Assembly: GCA_032716605.1 (NCBI GenBank)
Contig: CM064492.1
Location: forward strand, 50,859,766-50,923,765
Direction: 5' to 3'
DNA length: 64,000 nucleotides
DNA from: Paralithodes platypus
Taxonomy: Eukaryota > Arthropoda > Malacostraca > Decapoda > Lithodidae
How positions within the stretch are numbered: position 1 is the first letter of the stretch; each line of letters starts with the position of its first letter. The notes beneath the pieces were generated by a model. It was not told the origin of the DNA and did not search any database. It saw nothing but the letters and a program-made list of their open reading frames with translations. The translations under genes were made by a program, and so were the position numbers. Below, one piece after another: positions 1 through 12,475 of the stretch.

Positions 1-1
1 A

Positions 2-118
2 TATAAAATCTGTTCTACCTGGAATAAACTTCCTTCAGAAGTTGTAAAACATATCCTCAGTAGAGCAGTCCAAGAAGATAGTATAATGAATGTTGCACAC
101 TCTGTAATGAGTGTATAG
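2..118 (+). pseudogene. LINE ORF2 C-terminal tail fragment
   Basis: One open frame of 38 codons ends in TAG at 116-118 and contains WNKLPSEVV, the short motif shared by the extreme C-terminus of CR1/Jockey-group LINE ORF2 proteins. It enters from the left window edge. No other LINE domain is visible, so the assignment rests on this motif alone. It would be the last piece of a 5'-truncated non-LTR retrotransposon. Confidence 0.5.
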
Positions 119-181
119 TGCACTTTCAGTTTGCGTATCTCCCCGGCATTGACCGCAGTCTTTGAGATGCTACATATTCCT

Positions 182-186
<5 letters not shown>

Positions 187-214
<28 letters not shown>
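187..214. repeat. (CT)n microsatellite
   Basis: Uninterrupted CT dinucleotide run. The bases up to 684 hold no ORF or repeat I recognise. Confidence 0.9.
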
Positions 215-218
<4 letters not shown>

Positions 219-684
219 AAATACCACAGGAACGAAAATTCCTGGGAGCAAAACTTCCACCCCCAACGAGATCCCTCTCTTTCTACCACCTCCATCCACA
301 TGTTACACGTCTCGTTAATCAGTCTTCTAATATACAAATCACATTTCCTTACCCCCTGACATTCTTGAAATACCCACTAAGTATATTCAATTAGATACCA
401 ACCATGCAGACTATAATACGTTCGTTGTGTATGGGTACGAGGCGATCTCAAGACACCTTAGCTCCCAGTGCACAACGAACCGGATCATGATTATGTCCGC
501 CTGTATTAAATTATGTATTATGTTGATTTATACCATTGCCTATTTTTGTAATAATTGTATTCAGCGAACTATGATCTCAATAACCATTGAAGTAATGAAA
601 ATATGAATAGTCTCCTCATAAAACGAGGAGGTTGTAGGGTCACTTATTGAGTGCTTTACATACTAAAAGTTTTCGACAAAGTCG

Positions 685-910
685 ATGTCACTAAATGCAC
701 TATTCACATTAAACAATACTAATCAAACTCGCGGAAAGGGTGAAATTAAAAACCAAAAGGCAAACCTAGATGCCACAAAGAGTTTCTTATACAGTGTGGC
801 GACAGAGTGGAATGTACTACCAGCGAGAGTGGTGGAGAGCGACACAATAAACGCCTTCAAGGGAAGGCTTGACCTCTATCTGCAGGATGGGGGGCGTGAT
901 ATGAATGGAA
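685..910 (+). pseudogene. CR1-like LINE (family B) ORF2 C-terminal fragment
   Basis: The frame reads ANLDATKSFLYSVATEWNVLP followed by ARVVESDTINAFKGRLD, the C-terminal block of CR1-like ORF2 proteins (basic TRG segment, then F..S....WN.LP..VV..D..N.FK.RLD). It matches the minus-strand copy at 63640-64000 (NLDITKNFFTHSIINEWNKLP). An A-run and a (CT)n tail follow. Everything upstream of the last 75 or so residues is missing, as expected from 5' truncation during target-primed reverse transcription. It is not a host gene. Confidence 0.65.
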
Positions 911-1158
911 AAAAAAAAAAAAAACAAAAAAAATGTATGTATATGTATGGTGTGCACTGTACAGTATGTCTCTATATACTGTATATATATGTGTGTATGC
1001 TCTCTCTCTCTATGTATGTGTATCTCTATGTATATATATATATGTCTCTATTGTATCTGTATGTATGTCTCTCTCTCTCTCTCTATATGCATATATGCAT
1101 ATTATAGTTTGTAAGGCCAGACTGCCTAGTAAGGACCTTGAGGTCTGTGTGGTCTGTG

Positions 1159-1212
<54 letters not shown>
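911..1212 (+). repeat. LINE family B 3' tail: A-run, TATG/TCTA repeats, (CT)n
   Basis: A short A-run (911-932) is followed by TGTATG/CTCTAT-type simple repeats. A 50-base stretch at 1110-1160 (aaggccagactgcctagtaa...) recurs at 23070-23110 and, reversed, at 63370-63420, so it is the 3' UTR of family B. A pure (CT)n run closes it (1161-1212). Confidence 0.65.
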
Positions 1213-1216
<4 letters not shown>

Positions 1217-2719
1217 CCCACACTTTCTACGACCAAGATGTTACGGGTCTGAATGGGGTATATTTCCCTTCATTACTGTGTGTGATTAATGTTGCCTGCA
1301 TTCGATAGACAGAGGAAATGTGATGGTAAAACTGTCTATTAAACCTAATCTGTAGTTGGGTGTTCGTAGAGGTGAGAGGTTGGGATTAGACAGAGACAGA
1401 GGCAGGGAAATTGAAAAGGCGAGCACTCCTACTCCGAGGCTCGATACTAACTTGTGTATACGTTAATACCGACTTTGATCGTAAGTTATATCGAGCTCTA
1501 CATTTAATTGATTGAACATTAGTGTATGGGCCACATAGAATGACATACAAACCGTTTATAGCATGTATGGAATTCAGTAAATGGGACAAACTAATTTAAA
1601 TGATAAACAAAGCAATCAATAACAGTCGCAACACTATTCCAGCCAATTTTTGCCTTTTGTCCCTTCCTTTTATGTTGAAAAAGCCCGACTGTCGTAAGTG
1701 ATATGAGAACCTAGGAGTAGATCGTAGAGGGCACGTTGATGCCATGATGTTGAAAACGTTATTCCTAATACTATATGAAATTAAATTTAATTACGGAAGT
1801 ATTATATTCAAATCACAATAGGTCAGATGAAGGTATTGAGGGATAAGCCTTTACAACGGCACCTTTAAATATTGGTCAGAGAGAGAGACGCAAAGGACTG
1901 TGTTACATAACTATTGTACTTTTGCTACCGTGAGGCAAGTCCTACAATAATATATAGGAATGAAGAGAAATGACGGGTGTGTGGAATTTATGATGGACAT
2001 ATCATTGATTTTTTGTTCTTCCAAGAGCAGCACCATTCGGGTTCTCTTATTGTGCGCTTTGAAGTGTACTTGGATAGATAGGTAGGTAATTAAAAACAGA
2101 TAGAGATAATTATAAATGAATATATAGATGTTTCGTTGAAATGTTGGATGGATCAATCGATTGATAGTTGATTAAATATAATTGGAATATTATATGGACA
2201 ATCGACAGACTAATACCCACACCATTATGTGAAAACACAGTTCAATAACGCAAGGCAACGTATACCAATTATGAAAGAAAAACAAACGTAGAAGACAAAT
2301 ATAATATTATGGATTAGTTAACAAAATAATGCGAATAGAGATGACAGGAAAAATTAGCAAAAATATCCAGAAACAGAAAAGGAAAGAAGCAAAGAAAATT
2401 GAAAACAAATATAAATCAAAAGATTAGTGTAACTCCATTTATTTGTCACCAATTATTTTGACATATTTGAAGACAGATATGGAATCTATATGCTCTAAGC
2501 ATCATATTAAAATTAGTTTCAACCCTCGGCAAAACCTAATAAAATTATGTGGTACTAAAATGGATTTTTTTCGTAACATGGTTGCCATCCTTCCTATAGA
2601 GGGCACTGATTCGTACACACGCCATTTAGAACATGGGTGCTTGACTACTGATGTGACGTGTAAGAGGTAAGATTTTTACGCATAAGTTTAAACTTCCGGA
2701 AATTAATGGGTAATAAATA
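1213..2719. other. AT-rich interval, nothing recognised
   Basis: I see no coding frame with family character, no tandem repeat and no RNA gene. Short ORFs here look like chance. A small palindromic ATCGATTGAT at 2153-2162 is the only local oddity. Confidence 0.5.
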
Positions 2720-3040
2720 CCACGTACTGAGTACTATGAATCCGCTCTACCTGGCATGCAAGGGCTAGTTTAGTATGCCACGTACTGAGTACTATAAATC
2801 CGCTCTACCTGGCATGCAAGGGCTAGTTTAGTATACCACGTACTGAGTACTATGAATCCGCTCTACCTGGCATGCAAGGGCTAGTTTAGTATGCCAGTAC
2901 TGAGTACTATGAATCCGCTCTACCTGGCATGCAAGGGCTAGTTTAGTATGCCAGTACTGAGTACTCTGAATCCGCTCTACCTGGCATGCAAGGGCTAGTT
3001 TAGTATCCCACGTACTATGCCGTACTGGCATGCAAGGTTA
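2720..3040. repeat. 58-bp tandem satellite, 5 copies plus decayed end
   Basis: The unit starts CCACGTACTGAGTACTATG, contains GGCATGCAAGGGCTAG and repeats at 2720, 2778, 2836, 2894 and about 2951, with 2-base deletions in the last two. It decays at 3007-3040. GTACTGAGTAC in each unit is itself a short palindrome. A related GGCTAGTTTAATATAC reappears at 4224 after the LINE, suggesting that the LINE landed in the array. Confidence 0.9.
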
Positions 3041-3059
3041 GGTTAGGTTGGGTTGTTTG

Positions 3060-4222
3060 GTTAGGTTGTTGTTGTTGTTGTTCCCTAAGCTGCCTGGCCG
3101 AACAGCCCCGAGTCCCTGAGGAAGGCCATGGTCACGATCGGGCTTTCCCACAGAGCTCTCATTGAGTGTAGATTGTGTTGTTGGCGTAAGTGGTTGTGTG
3201 AAATGCAGTCTTCTATGATGTGTTTAATGGTATGGGGTGCTGTGTTACATCCCGGTCAGGCGTCAACAACGGAGTCATCCAGTCTCTTCTGATAGCTCAG
3301 GAGAGCTGGATGGTGTCCGCATCTCAGCCTGGCCAGGTGGACTCTGTCCTCGCGAGGGAGGGAGAATTCGGAAGGATGGATTTCGGGAGGTCGTGCATGC
3401 AGCTGCGTGTTGTCTGTGAGTGAGTGGATGGATTGGCGAGAGATATGAGTATGGATGTGCTTCTGGAAGTTGGTTCGGGGTGGGCAGGGAGGGAGAGAGG
3501 ACAATAATTGTGTGTGATACCGTGTGCTGGGTGTTGTTTTGATATTTCTTGGTGTCTGTGGGTGTGTTGCCATGTAGTTTAGTGGGTGGTCTTGGTTCGT
3601 GGAGGCTGCTGCCAGGAATTGAGTGCCTCTCATGTCCAGATGGTCTTTGACTTTAAGGATTTTGGTTTCTTGATGTAGGTGATCTGTGGGTGCAGTAGCT
3701 GTGCAGCCTGTAATGATCTTCAGGGCTTTGTTTTGAATAGTCTGTAAGGTCTTATGATGTGTTTCAGCTAGGTTAGAAGCCTAGGCTGGGCTTGCGTATT
3801 CCATCACTGATCTTATCTATTGTTTATATACTGTGGTGGTAGTTTCTTTGTTGTGTCCAAATTTTGTGTGAGCAAGTGACCTGAGGGCATTAAGTCTGGG
3901 TGTCAGTTTCTTTTTAATGTTTGTGGTGTGCTGTTTGAATGTCATATGAGTATCATATGTTACTCCTAGGATTTTGGGTGTGTGTGTATGTGTTAGGGGT
4001 GTGTTGTTTATGGTGAGTTGAGGGATGTATTCGTGTTCTCCTGTCCAGCTTGTGTGCAGGGTTGCGGTGGATTTGGCTGGGGCTAGATTAAGTCTGTTTG
4101 TAGTGCACCAGCCATGTAGTGTGTTGAGATAGGGTTGAAGGAGATTTGTTGCTCTTTTTGGGTCATGGTGTGTGCATGTGAGTGTTATGTCATCTGCATA
4201 GGAGGCTAAGTTTATTTGTTTG
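3060..4222 (-). pseudogene. Jockey/I-group LINE ORF2, RT C-terminal half to 3' end
   Basis: On the minus strand the frame runs ASYADDITLTC (RT active-site YADD at 4200-4189), then ILGVTYDTHMTFKQH, then KALKIITGCTATAPTDHL (thumb), then LPREDRVHLARLRCGHH followed by a C..C...H...H....C knuckle (PGCNTAPHTIKHIIEDC, first Cys lost). These segments follow the Jockey/I-group order. It ends in an (AAC)n-like tail, seen as GTTGTTGTT at 3065-3082 on the plus strand. I see at least three in-frame stops, near 3815, near 3780 and just before the Cys knuckle, so it is dead. The 5' half, including endonuclease, is absent. Confidence is high for LINE and lower for clade. Confidence 0.82.
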
Positions 4223-4458
4223 GCTAGTTTAATATACTAGGTCTCCGAAACAAGATTCGTAGTTGCGGTAGTATTTACAGATACGCCCGAATACTAAATG
4301 GGCGGCGGTAAGGGTTCGTGTTTTATCCCACGTAGGCCTACTAGGTACTACGGACACATTATAGGCGTTAGGTGTGGATTAGGCATGTATCCAATGTACT
4401 AGGTCTATGTTACTGGATATTTATGACTTAAATAAGTGCTACGTTTTCGATAAATCTG

Positions 4459-4905
4459 GTTATTTGGCTTTGCAAGTAGGGAAATCATGAGCCGATTTCC
4501 GACATTTCGTTAGTCTTTTTCGATTCTCAAAATACGATCCAAGTTTTGCCCAAAATTGGCTCGGGTTTTCCAAAATTATGCTTGTTGGGGTTTGCAATTT
4601 AGGGAAACATGAGCCAAAATTCTAAATTAGGTTACTGTAATTTGTTTACTCTTAAAACTCGCAAAATCCGAGCCAAGTTTTGCCAAAACTTGGCTCGGGT
4701 TTTCCAAAATTCGGGTTTTATGGCTTTGCAATTTCGGTAAATCTGAGCCAAATTTCTAAATGAGGTTACTATAATTTTTTTGTCTATAAACTCGCAAAAT
4801 CCGAGCCAGCTTTGGCCAAAACTTGGCTCGGGTTTTCGAAATATTGGGTTTTAGGCCTTTGAAATACCTTAAAACCCGAGCCAAGTTTTGCTAAAATACG
4901 TTTTT
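4459..4905. repeat. Tandem repeat of about 122-134 bp, each unit with a strong hairpin
   Basis: Three units plus a partial, with GAGCC landmarks at 4489, 4611 and 4745. The best hairpin is a perfect 14-bp stem with a 3-nt loop at 4668-4698 (arm CCGAGCCAAGTTTT). The neighbouring units keep the stem with mismatches. The flanking TTTGCAATTT and GGTTACTNTAATTT segments also repeat. Confidence 0.85.
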
Positions 4906-4925
4906 ATCGCCGTTTTACGCATCTA

Positions 4926-5075
4926 ACCCCTCATTTTCCCTGTACTTCATAGCCCTCCCCACTATCGGGCGGCGTGTCTTAAGATCGTTGTATAATGGGG
5001 AAAACGGTTTCGCCGAGGGTTGTAATTATTTCCAAACACTATATATTGATGAAAACTAACAGGGAAAAATAAAAA
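4926..5075 (+). repeat. Fragment of the 11335-12475 foldback family
   Basis: AACCCCTCATTTTCCCTGTA and the following 120 bases match the terminus at 12335-12470 (AACCCCACATTTTCCCTAAT). The same order of landmarks is kept, including a GGATAATGGG-like block and a CGCCG/ACGGCCGT block. Confidence 0.65.
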
Positions 5076-7340
5076 AATCCATGGGAAAATTCGTGACATA
5101 AAAATTGAGTTTTTCCAAAAGTTTAATACTAATAAAGGACCATATTTAAGCATCAATTAAGTGTGTGAAAAATGTACTACTACTGTCAAAAATCGAGAAA
5201 ATTAAGTGCACGAAAAGACATCAAAATTGTTTATCATATGTGCTGTTCTTCAACAACAAACGCCATTTCGTGTTAACTATAACAAGAACAATATGGTAGA
5301 ACTAATCAAGATGGTAACGTCGACCGCTATGACAAGTTGCAACATTAATAATTATTCATATGGCTGTAAATGAACCATACAGAACGATGTCTTACCTAGA
5401 GACACACGGAAGGAAGGGTCGGGTCCAGTTCATCATGTCTGTTCACTCCTACTAGCCTACCTCTCCTTCGATGACGATGGAGGATTCAATCAATGTTCTT
5501 CTTACAACTAAATTCATCTTCCATTCATCCCAGTCTTCAACACAAACGCGCGCACGCACACATAAACCGCAAATAACACATACGGTAACACAATTTCCGC
5601 GGAGAGACCGGCTAGAAGAGACGGTGAATGTGGCCGAGTGAGCTGTGATGGGTGGAGAGGGGGTGGAGGGAAGATGAGGGAGTGAGTGATGCCAACATAA
5701 CAGTATAATCTTTTCTCCTCATTAACTCCATACCTGCACTTCAAAATAATTAGGCAACAATGTTAATGAAGAGTATAATAATAGGAAATATATATATTTA
5801 GGAAATTTAACGTGACTGTGCTATCGTATATATGAGATTGATGCAGTAGGCTTAAAATGAGTGAATTGCGAGAATGTTGGTACACCTGTTCAGCGGGTCT
5901 GAGCAACAACCCACCTTATGTTGCTGTTTCATCATTTAAAAGCTGAATTAAAGACCATGGAACACTAGTTCTTTTAACAGTAGAGGACCCATTACACATA
6001 CATTTGACACTTTTGTCATTTAAAAGTTTCATAAAGTATTTTTTTTAGTTAAAGTTAGTGTGTGATAATATAGTACATATTATGTAAGAGCACCTGCATC
6101 CTAGCCAAATGCGCGGTTTCGATTCCAGCTTCATTTGTCACTGCTCACAATTCTTCGATAATGGGCTTGGCATACTCAGCACGATGAACTATTTGTATAA
6201 TAATTGAGCGATGAATAACGAAAAACAGTGATAGTCGGAAGGAATAGGATTAGAGAAAACAAAATATGAAAGCCGATGGTTAACTGAAGATCATTTTTAT
6301 CTGCATTATTTCCCACCTTGTTAATGCGACTGTAACGTGGGTGTTGGTGTGTCTGTCTTACAATGATTGTGATTGCTAGATCTTATTTCGGCTATATCAT
6401 TGTTAGAATATATACTAAACAAGGGAAAGTAAGCCTATCTCAAATAAAAATGCATACATCGCTATGTATGATCCCGAACATTCACCCAAAGTTCGTAGAT
6501 TTGCTTAAATATTCAAGTTATTATATCCACTGATTGACAACGTATATAAAACCTGCTGGCTGCCACATCATACTTTACTCGATTTAATAAGAATACATAT
6601 TTCTGTTTTATTGGTGGCTGTTTAATGAAGGAGCATTTAGTCTTCACAACGTGAACATTACATAGTCTAATTTGCAGTAATATACAGGGCAGACACAGGT
6701 AACACATTAATGGCAAGTGCTATCCCTGCACCAATACACCAGTATGTCCAGCTAATTCTGCGAGCCCCAGAGCGAGGGTGGGTCAGCTGGAACTTTGACC
6801 AACTGTACGCTCGCAGAAAAACAAAACAAAAAACTTCAAACTGGTGAGTTAAAATTTGTGCGAACAAAATGAATCGAGAGAAACTACGCCTGTACATCAC
6901 AAGATTTCGATCCACTCTCAGAATGTTAAGAGCGTTAGCGTAAAGATTACCTTTTTTTTCCCGCGGGTGTACAGTACTTACGACTTTTTGACAGTGTTAA
7001 AAATGGATATATTGTGTTATCGATATTTTATTATAGTTGTGTTTGCTGTTGTTGTTGTTATTGTTGCTGTTACTTGGGATGATCAGAGGTGAGGTGTGGA
7101 TAATACCATATAAATACATATTTGATTGTTGTCGACGTATTTATTGCGGAAAAAAGGCAGAAATCTGGCATGCCAATATATGAGATGCACCAATGGTTCT
7201 ATGACCTTGTGTATCTGCACTGCATACGCAAACCTGAGAAACCCAAGACGGGTTGTGAATAATACAATTTGGATTTGCTTCCATAGATATTGATACATGA
7301 AGCTAAAATTCGGCAGCTAGATATGTAGGGCTAATATTAT
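5076..7340. other. Unique-looking AT-rich interval, no gene found
   Basis: No frame shows a recognisable domain. Bases 5500-5740 are moderately GC-rich without coding signal. One degenerate tRNA-like piece is listed separately. Confidence 0.45.
6070..6135 (+). repeat. Degenerate tRNA-derived SINE head
   Basis: GTAAGAGCACCTGCATCC followed by GCGCGGTTTCGATTCCAGC resembles the anticodon-arm and B-box part of a tRNA-derived SINE. No A box or cloverleaf can be closed, so it is not a tRNA gene. It could be chance. Confidence 0.35.
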
Positions 7341-7349
7341 GGCTCAAAT

Positions 7350-7902
7350 TTACACACTCACTTAGCATTTCATGGACAAAATCCAGCAAATTGGTAAGAC
7401 ATGATCGCTGTCGCCTGAATCCATGTTGGGAAGCTGTAATTAAATTTTGAATTTCTAGGTAGTCAACTATCTTGTCTACTATATCCCTTCTAAGAATTTT
7501 ACTATGATAGAAGTCAAACTAATTGGCCGATAATTCTTGAGACACTCGTGATCCCCTTTCTTAAAGAATGGAGTCACATTGGCCAGTTTCCAGTTTTCAG
7601 GGACCTCTCCATTTTCTAGTAATTTATTGAAGATGTCTGCCAAGAGAGGTGCGATATAATCTCGTACAACTTGGGAAGGAAAGTTATCTGGGCTGGATGA
7701 CTTGGACCTATTTACCTTATTTATTCTTGTTTCCTACCTCCTCTGGGGTACATCTAATTCTGCCAAGAACTTCACTCTCATGCACTAATCCTGGACTTGG
7801 CATGTCACTGATATTTTCCCTTGTGAATACTGAGGCAAAATAGTCACTTAGGGATTTAGCTATATCAGTGTCAGAGGTTTGTAGTTGGCCTGTATTCTAC
7901 AT

Positions 7903-7905
<3 letters not shown>
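7350..7905 (-). pseudogene. CR1-like LINE reverse transcriptase, N-terminal RT fragment
   Basis: Read on the minus strand in several frames: a segment like DYFASVFTRENIS (linker before RT), a stretch homologous to NWKLA.VTP..K.G....NYRPISLTSI, then KILRRDIVDKIVDYLEIQNL and SQHGFRRQRSCLTNLLDF, which is RT blocks 1-2 of CR1-type elements. Frameshifts and stops separate these pieces. The catalytic YADD region is absent. The fragment's 5' side abuts a (GA)n run at 7907, so it either inserted at or broke within a microsatellite. I place it in the CR1 group by the GFRR.RSC..NLLDF block. Confidence 0.75.

Positions 7906-7906
<1 letters not shown>

Positions 7907-7966
<60 letters not shown>
7907..7966. 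repeat. (GA)n microsatellite
   Basis: Pure GA run adjoining the RT fragment. Confidence 0.95.
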
Positions 7967-7970
<4 letters not shown>

Positions 7971-8661
7971 CAATTACGTAGTATTAATAAATTCCTAATA
8001 CATTATAAATAATAGCCATTATAAGAGTGTGCAATAATGGTTTAGTTATATTTTACAAGACATGAGCACAAGCGACGCTAATCACTAACTGGCAGCTAGA
8101 GAACGAAGGTGGGGGAGTTGGGAATAGTTTGGGGGTGGAAGGTGGGGTAGACTTGGACCCGACTCCCCCCTTCCAGGGTGGAGAAGGGGAAGGAAGGACC
8201 CAACTCTGAGCAGCTTTTTAGAACGCGTGAGTGTACAGTTGGTCAACTTAGTTTGTGACAAAATGTTGCGGTGGATGGAGATGTGTGGCATTTCATCCGT
8301 AGTTAACAGTATATTTGTATGAATCAATCGCTGAACCCCTATGCCGTGTGAAAGATGGGACATGATTGGGTGAAACGAAAGTTATCGAGCAACTCTATTT
8401 TCTCCGTTATTTGCATTACTGGATTACTGTAGAAAGTCCAGAATTATGTTAGGTAATAGAGGTATATACAATGAACAAGTTTACAGTTTATTCAAATACA
8501 TAACCAATCCATACTCAATTTATTTGGCATAGCAGAACATGTGAGTGTATTGGTTGTAGGAGGGTGGGGCTTCGTTTCAATGTAATCGATACAGCACTGT
8601 GGGTTTAAAGACTCAAAAGTGAATAGTTGTATTAAAGATGCCAGCATACTGGTTGTTTAGC

Positions 8662-8725
8662 TCACATGCTTTCATTAATTTCGTTGGGAGGTGTTTGGTG
8701 TGTGGAGTGAAATAAATAAATTAGA
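8662..8725 (+). repeat. SINE 3' tail inserted in the left arm
   Basis: CACATGCTTTCATTAATTTC and GTTGGGAGGTGTTTGGTG are shared with the minus-strand SINE at 40255-40420. The right arm lacks it: 24225-24260 runs straight through the equivalent site. Confidence 0.7.
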
Positions 8726-10542
8726 TTATAACTTTTATGGGCAGTGAAATTTAAACACTGTTATAACATGAATTTAAAGTTTATAGTGTAAATATCTGAA
8801 CTTGCTTGTGTATGAATATTACGATTTATGAGTTTCCGGTGACTATTTATGACCGTGTTCCGATTTTCTTTTACACTTGAAAAGCAATAATTAAAAGCGT
8901 CTTGGTAATGAATGGTTTTCTCCTCAGAATAATAAAGATCCTTCTTAATCCTTAAAACGATATTACTCAACTAAGGCCAGTTAAATATTTATCTGAAATT
9001 GTTATTAACTATTTGATCCTTAAAGGTCCTTCCTAAGCTTAGCAAGAGTATTTAGAAGTAGCATTAATGGATATATAGTAGTCGTTGTCTGATTGAAGGG
9101 GTTAAGGTGAATAAAATAAATTGGCTCTAGCTGGAAATACAAAGTCATCATCGCTTTCAAAAGGGTTGACATAATGTTTAACCTTTTAACTATGAGAAGT
9201 ATTTCCAAATCTGCATATAAAGTCACCTAATGTTTGCCATACTAAAATCATGTACCCATTGCATCAATGTAATAGCAGTTAAGAACAAATACATGATGAA
9301 CAAAACCTAATACCGGTTGAAGGACCGAATTGTTGGTGTTTTAGTTCACGTGTATTTTGCAGACTAATATCGCATCTAGATGTTATTGTAACATTTCCCC
9401 ATAGTAGTTAAGTTTATACGATGGCCTAGAGTAAATATATCATGGGAATGTTGTATATAATTAATTGTCCAAATTAGAGATACTTTCTTTCTTGCTTATA
9501 GCACTTCAGATATTTCAATATTTTGCATCGCAATTAAATCTACTTCACTAATTCCAAACAGAACCCTGCTTGTCCTTCCATACAACCATGATTGTGGTGT
9601 TGGTGGTAGTGTGGGGAGGGCAAACGAACAAATTGTCTAGTAAAAGGTTGCTATTTCTAAATAACTGGAGCCATTTCATTGTAGAACATAATTGAATTAT
9701 TGTGTTGTATATAATAGCAGTGCTTGATAATCAATAAATAATTTAGTGCATAGCGGTACACATTTGTTGATAGAGAACAAAATAGCTTCTATCAGTCATA
9801 CATAACAGCATTAGTATCTAGTTCGGGCATTGGCAGATAATTCTCGGGCAACATGATGTGCATGACTTGCAGAAAGCCGAGACAACAAAAGTGACTGGAG
9901 TTCTCGAAATGGGACACCAGTCCTGAAAATATTCTTGACTTACAGTGTGCTGGATAAATAATCCAATAGGGTTGATAGCCTCCTGAAGTTTTGTTTTTTA
10001 ACTAACTACCAGGGAAAAACGATGCCATTAATTCCATTTAAATACTTAGTTTATCCTACAATCACTACATAACTTTTATATACAACATAGTATGTTCTAG
10101 AATAGCGCTACCACCTTGTTATGACTTCCAACCAGTAGAAATAACTATTCGTCCATATTATGAATTAGTTATATTGCTAGCAGATAAATTGGAAACATGA
10201 TTATATTCCTTTTATGTCTGACTAACAGACGCCTTTCCTAAACCAAATGCAATAATATAGAAGTAAGCTAAACTATGAAACCAGTGGGTGGTCACCGTAT
10301 TGAAAAGTGTGTTTTTATTTGTATTGTATTCCTCCTTTTACTAGAGCTCCTTCTAGAACTTAAAGTAATATGTTGGCGGTAACTGAAAACATATGTAGAC
10401 ATATGGTACACAAAAGTAAGTTAATTGTAATAATATTTGATACTAAGGAAGTGTGTTTTAGTCGAGGGGTTATTCTGTTAAGCGATTCTTTATATTATTT
10501 TAAGGTTATAACTTATGATACCGGTACCCAATTGTATATTAT

Positions 10543-10650
<108 letters not shown>

Positions 10651-11334
10651 AATATATATTTACAAAGGAATGAGAACAGCAAATGACCGGATATTATTGA
10701 TAAGGCTACTAATGTTTAAGGAAACGGAGAGGGAGAAGTAAATCAGTTGCCTCTGCTTACCTTATTGAACACTGAAGTCATGTCGATGGGTGTTTGATTG
10801 CGAGAATTTATCTAAATGAATGTTGGATGACGATACGCTCTCTTGTTTGAATTGACGACAACCCGGATACGGGCCCCATCGATTAATAATTGTGTTTTAG
10901 CACTTATATAAACGATACTTTATTGCTCTATATGTCATTACCGTCGCTTAAATAGATTAGATACATAACACTGTCTAAACTCTAAAGCGTGTCTCGGGAC
11001 ACAAGACCATACCTCTAGATGGCAATGCTCCAACAATAAGATTAAGCGAGAGCAGGTTTTACCCCCAGCCTGTCAGACGACCGTCACTATATCTGGGAAT
11101 CTTATTCTGATTTGTTTTAATTTGTGTATAAACCAATTACAATGCCCTACGCCACATCTCGCCACACACTAAACCAATCACAGCCTTACGCCACATCGCG
11201 AAGCAATCACAGTGCTCCAATCACATACGTCTCAGCCGGCTTTTTCAGCTTTGTTGCCCGTTGGAAGAAGGCTGGCATGTGTAGGCCTATTTGATGTGGT
11301 TTTGTCTTGCATTCCAAATATTAGTTTTTCTTTG

Positions 11335-12475
11335 ATATATAAAGTAGTTTTATTCCAAGGAACGTCGGAAATGAATATTTACCCATTATCCAACTATCTG
11401 AAAACATGCCCCCCCTAGTAGGAACTGGGAACTGGGGAGGGCTGTGAAGTTCAGGTGAGAGGAAAGAATGTACAATGAAAACAGGTACTACAATTGGAAA
11501 AGTGCCCTAGGGAGAGTCTATGAAGTAAACTGTAACACATGGAAGAGGGCCCTCTAAAGGAAGGTTTTCTAATACTGTGCAAAAATTGAAAATTGCCCTC
11601 TATAGGGAGTTCCATCTCAGTTCACCTTCCTTGATCTTAATAAGGTTATTATTAATAGTGTATCTCTCAGCGTCCCTAATTAAGTCACGGGGGTAAGAGC
11701 TCTTCCTCAATCCATGTTGTATCCCATATCAACCCTAATTAGTCCCCCTTACTGGCAACATATACAGTATAGTCACGGTGGTTAATGCTTGACCATGGGA
11801 TGTGTTTAAAACATGTGCACACTGGCGTACTGAACATGTGCACACTGGCGTACTGAACATGTGCACACTGGCGTACTGAACATGTGCACACTGGCGTACT
11901 GAACATGTGCACACTGGCGTACTGAACATGTGCACACTGGCGTACTGAACATATAAGCAATACTTTGAGCTACTCCTATAATCCACTTTTGTTCAATTTA
12001 ATTTTTGGAATACTTCGAAATTATTAAGTCATTAAAAATACGGTGTGGTGTAGAAAATGGTTCATCCCCTGGTCCAGCATTTACCTTGTAGATGCGTATT
12101 TCAGCCTACCCTCAACTCATATTGTATCCAACAGCCAGTTATTGAGTATGTGTTTTTACAATACCAATTTTCCCAAACTCTCTATATAGAGAACATTATC
12201 TATTTTCAGAGAACTTTTGTTCAATCATTCTCCCCATAGAAGGTAATTTTTAATTTGGTTTTCATAAATTCGCTATAGAGGGCACTTTTCTAATTTAATT
12301 GTTTTGTTTTGTTTTTCATTGCATATTCTTTACTTAACCCCACATTTTCCCTAATCTTCATACTCCTCCCTACTAGTGGAGGACGTGTTTCTAGATTGCT
12401 GGATAATGGGTAAGTGCTAATTTCCGACGGCCGTTGGTATAAAACAACACTATATCGAAGAAGACAAAACAATTA
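11335..12475. repeat. Foldback element with long imperfect inverted termini
   Basis: The left terminus (AACGTCGGAAATGAATATTT, 11361) pairs with the right terminus (AATTTCCGACGGCCGTTGG, about 12420). CCCATTATCCAACTATCTG pairs with AGATTGCTGGATAATGGG, and the pairing continues inward through CCCTCTATAGGG/CTATAGAGGGC. Arms are roughly 140-300 bp. The loop holds the 23-bp minisatellite. A further terminus lies at 4926-5075. Confidence 0.75.
11811..11952. repeat. 23-bp minisatellite, 6 copies
   Basis: The unit ACATGTGCACACTGGCGTAC+TGA repeats perfectly from 11811 six times plus four bases. There are no spacers, so it is not a CRISPR array. It sits in the loop of the foldback element. Confidence 0.97.

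Noticed and set aside
2828..3031. Repeating minus-strand peptide (HTKLALACQVERI)
   Set aside because: Translation of the 58-bp satellite, whose later units shift length; not a protein repeat.
11811..11952. Regular 23-bp repeats as a possible CRISPR array
   Set aside because: Contiguous units without spacers, in eukaryotic DNA. The 31325-32375 array is rejected likewise.
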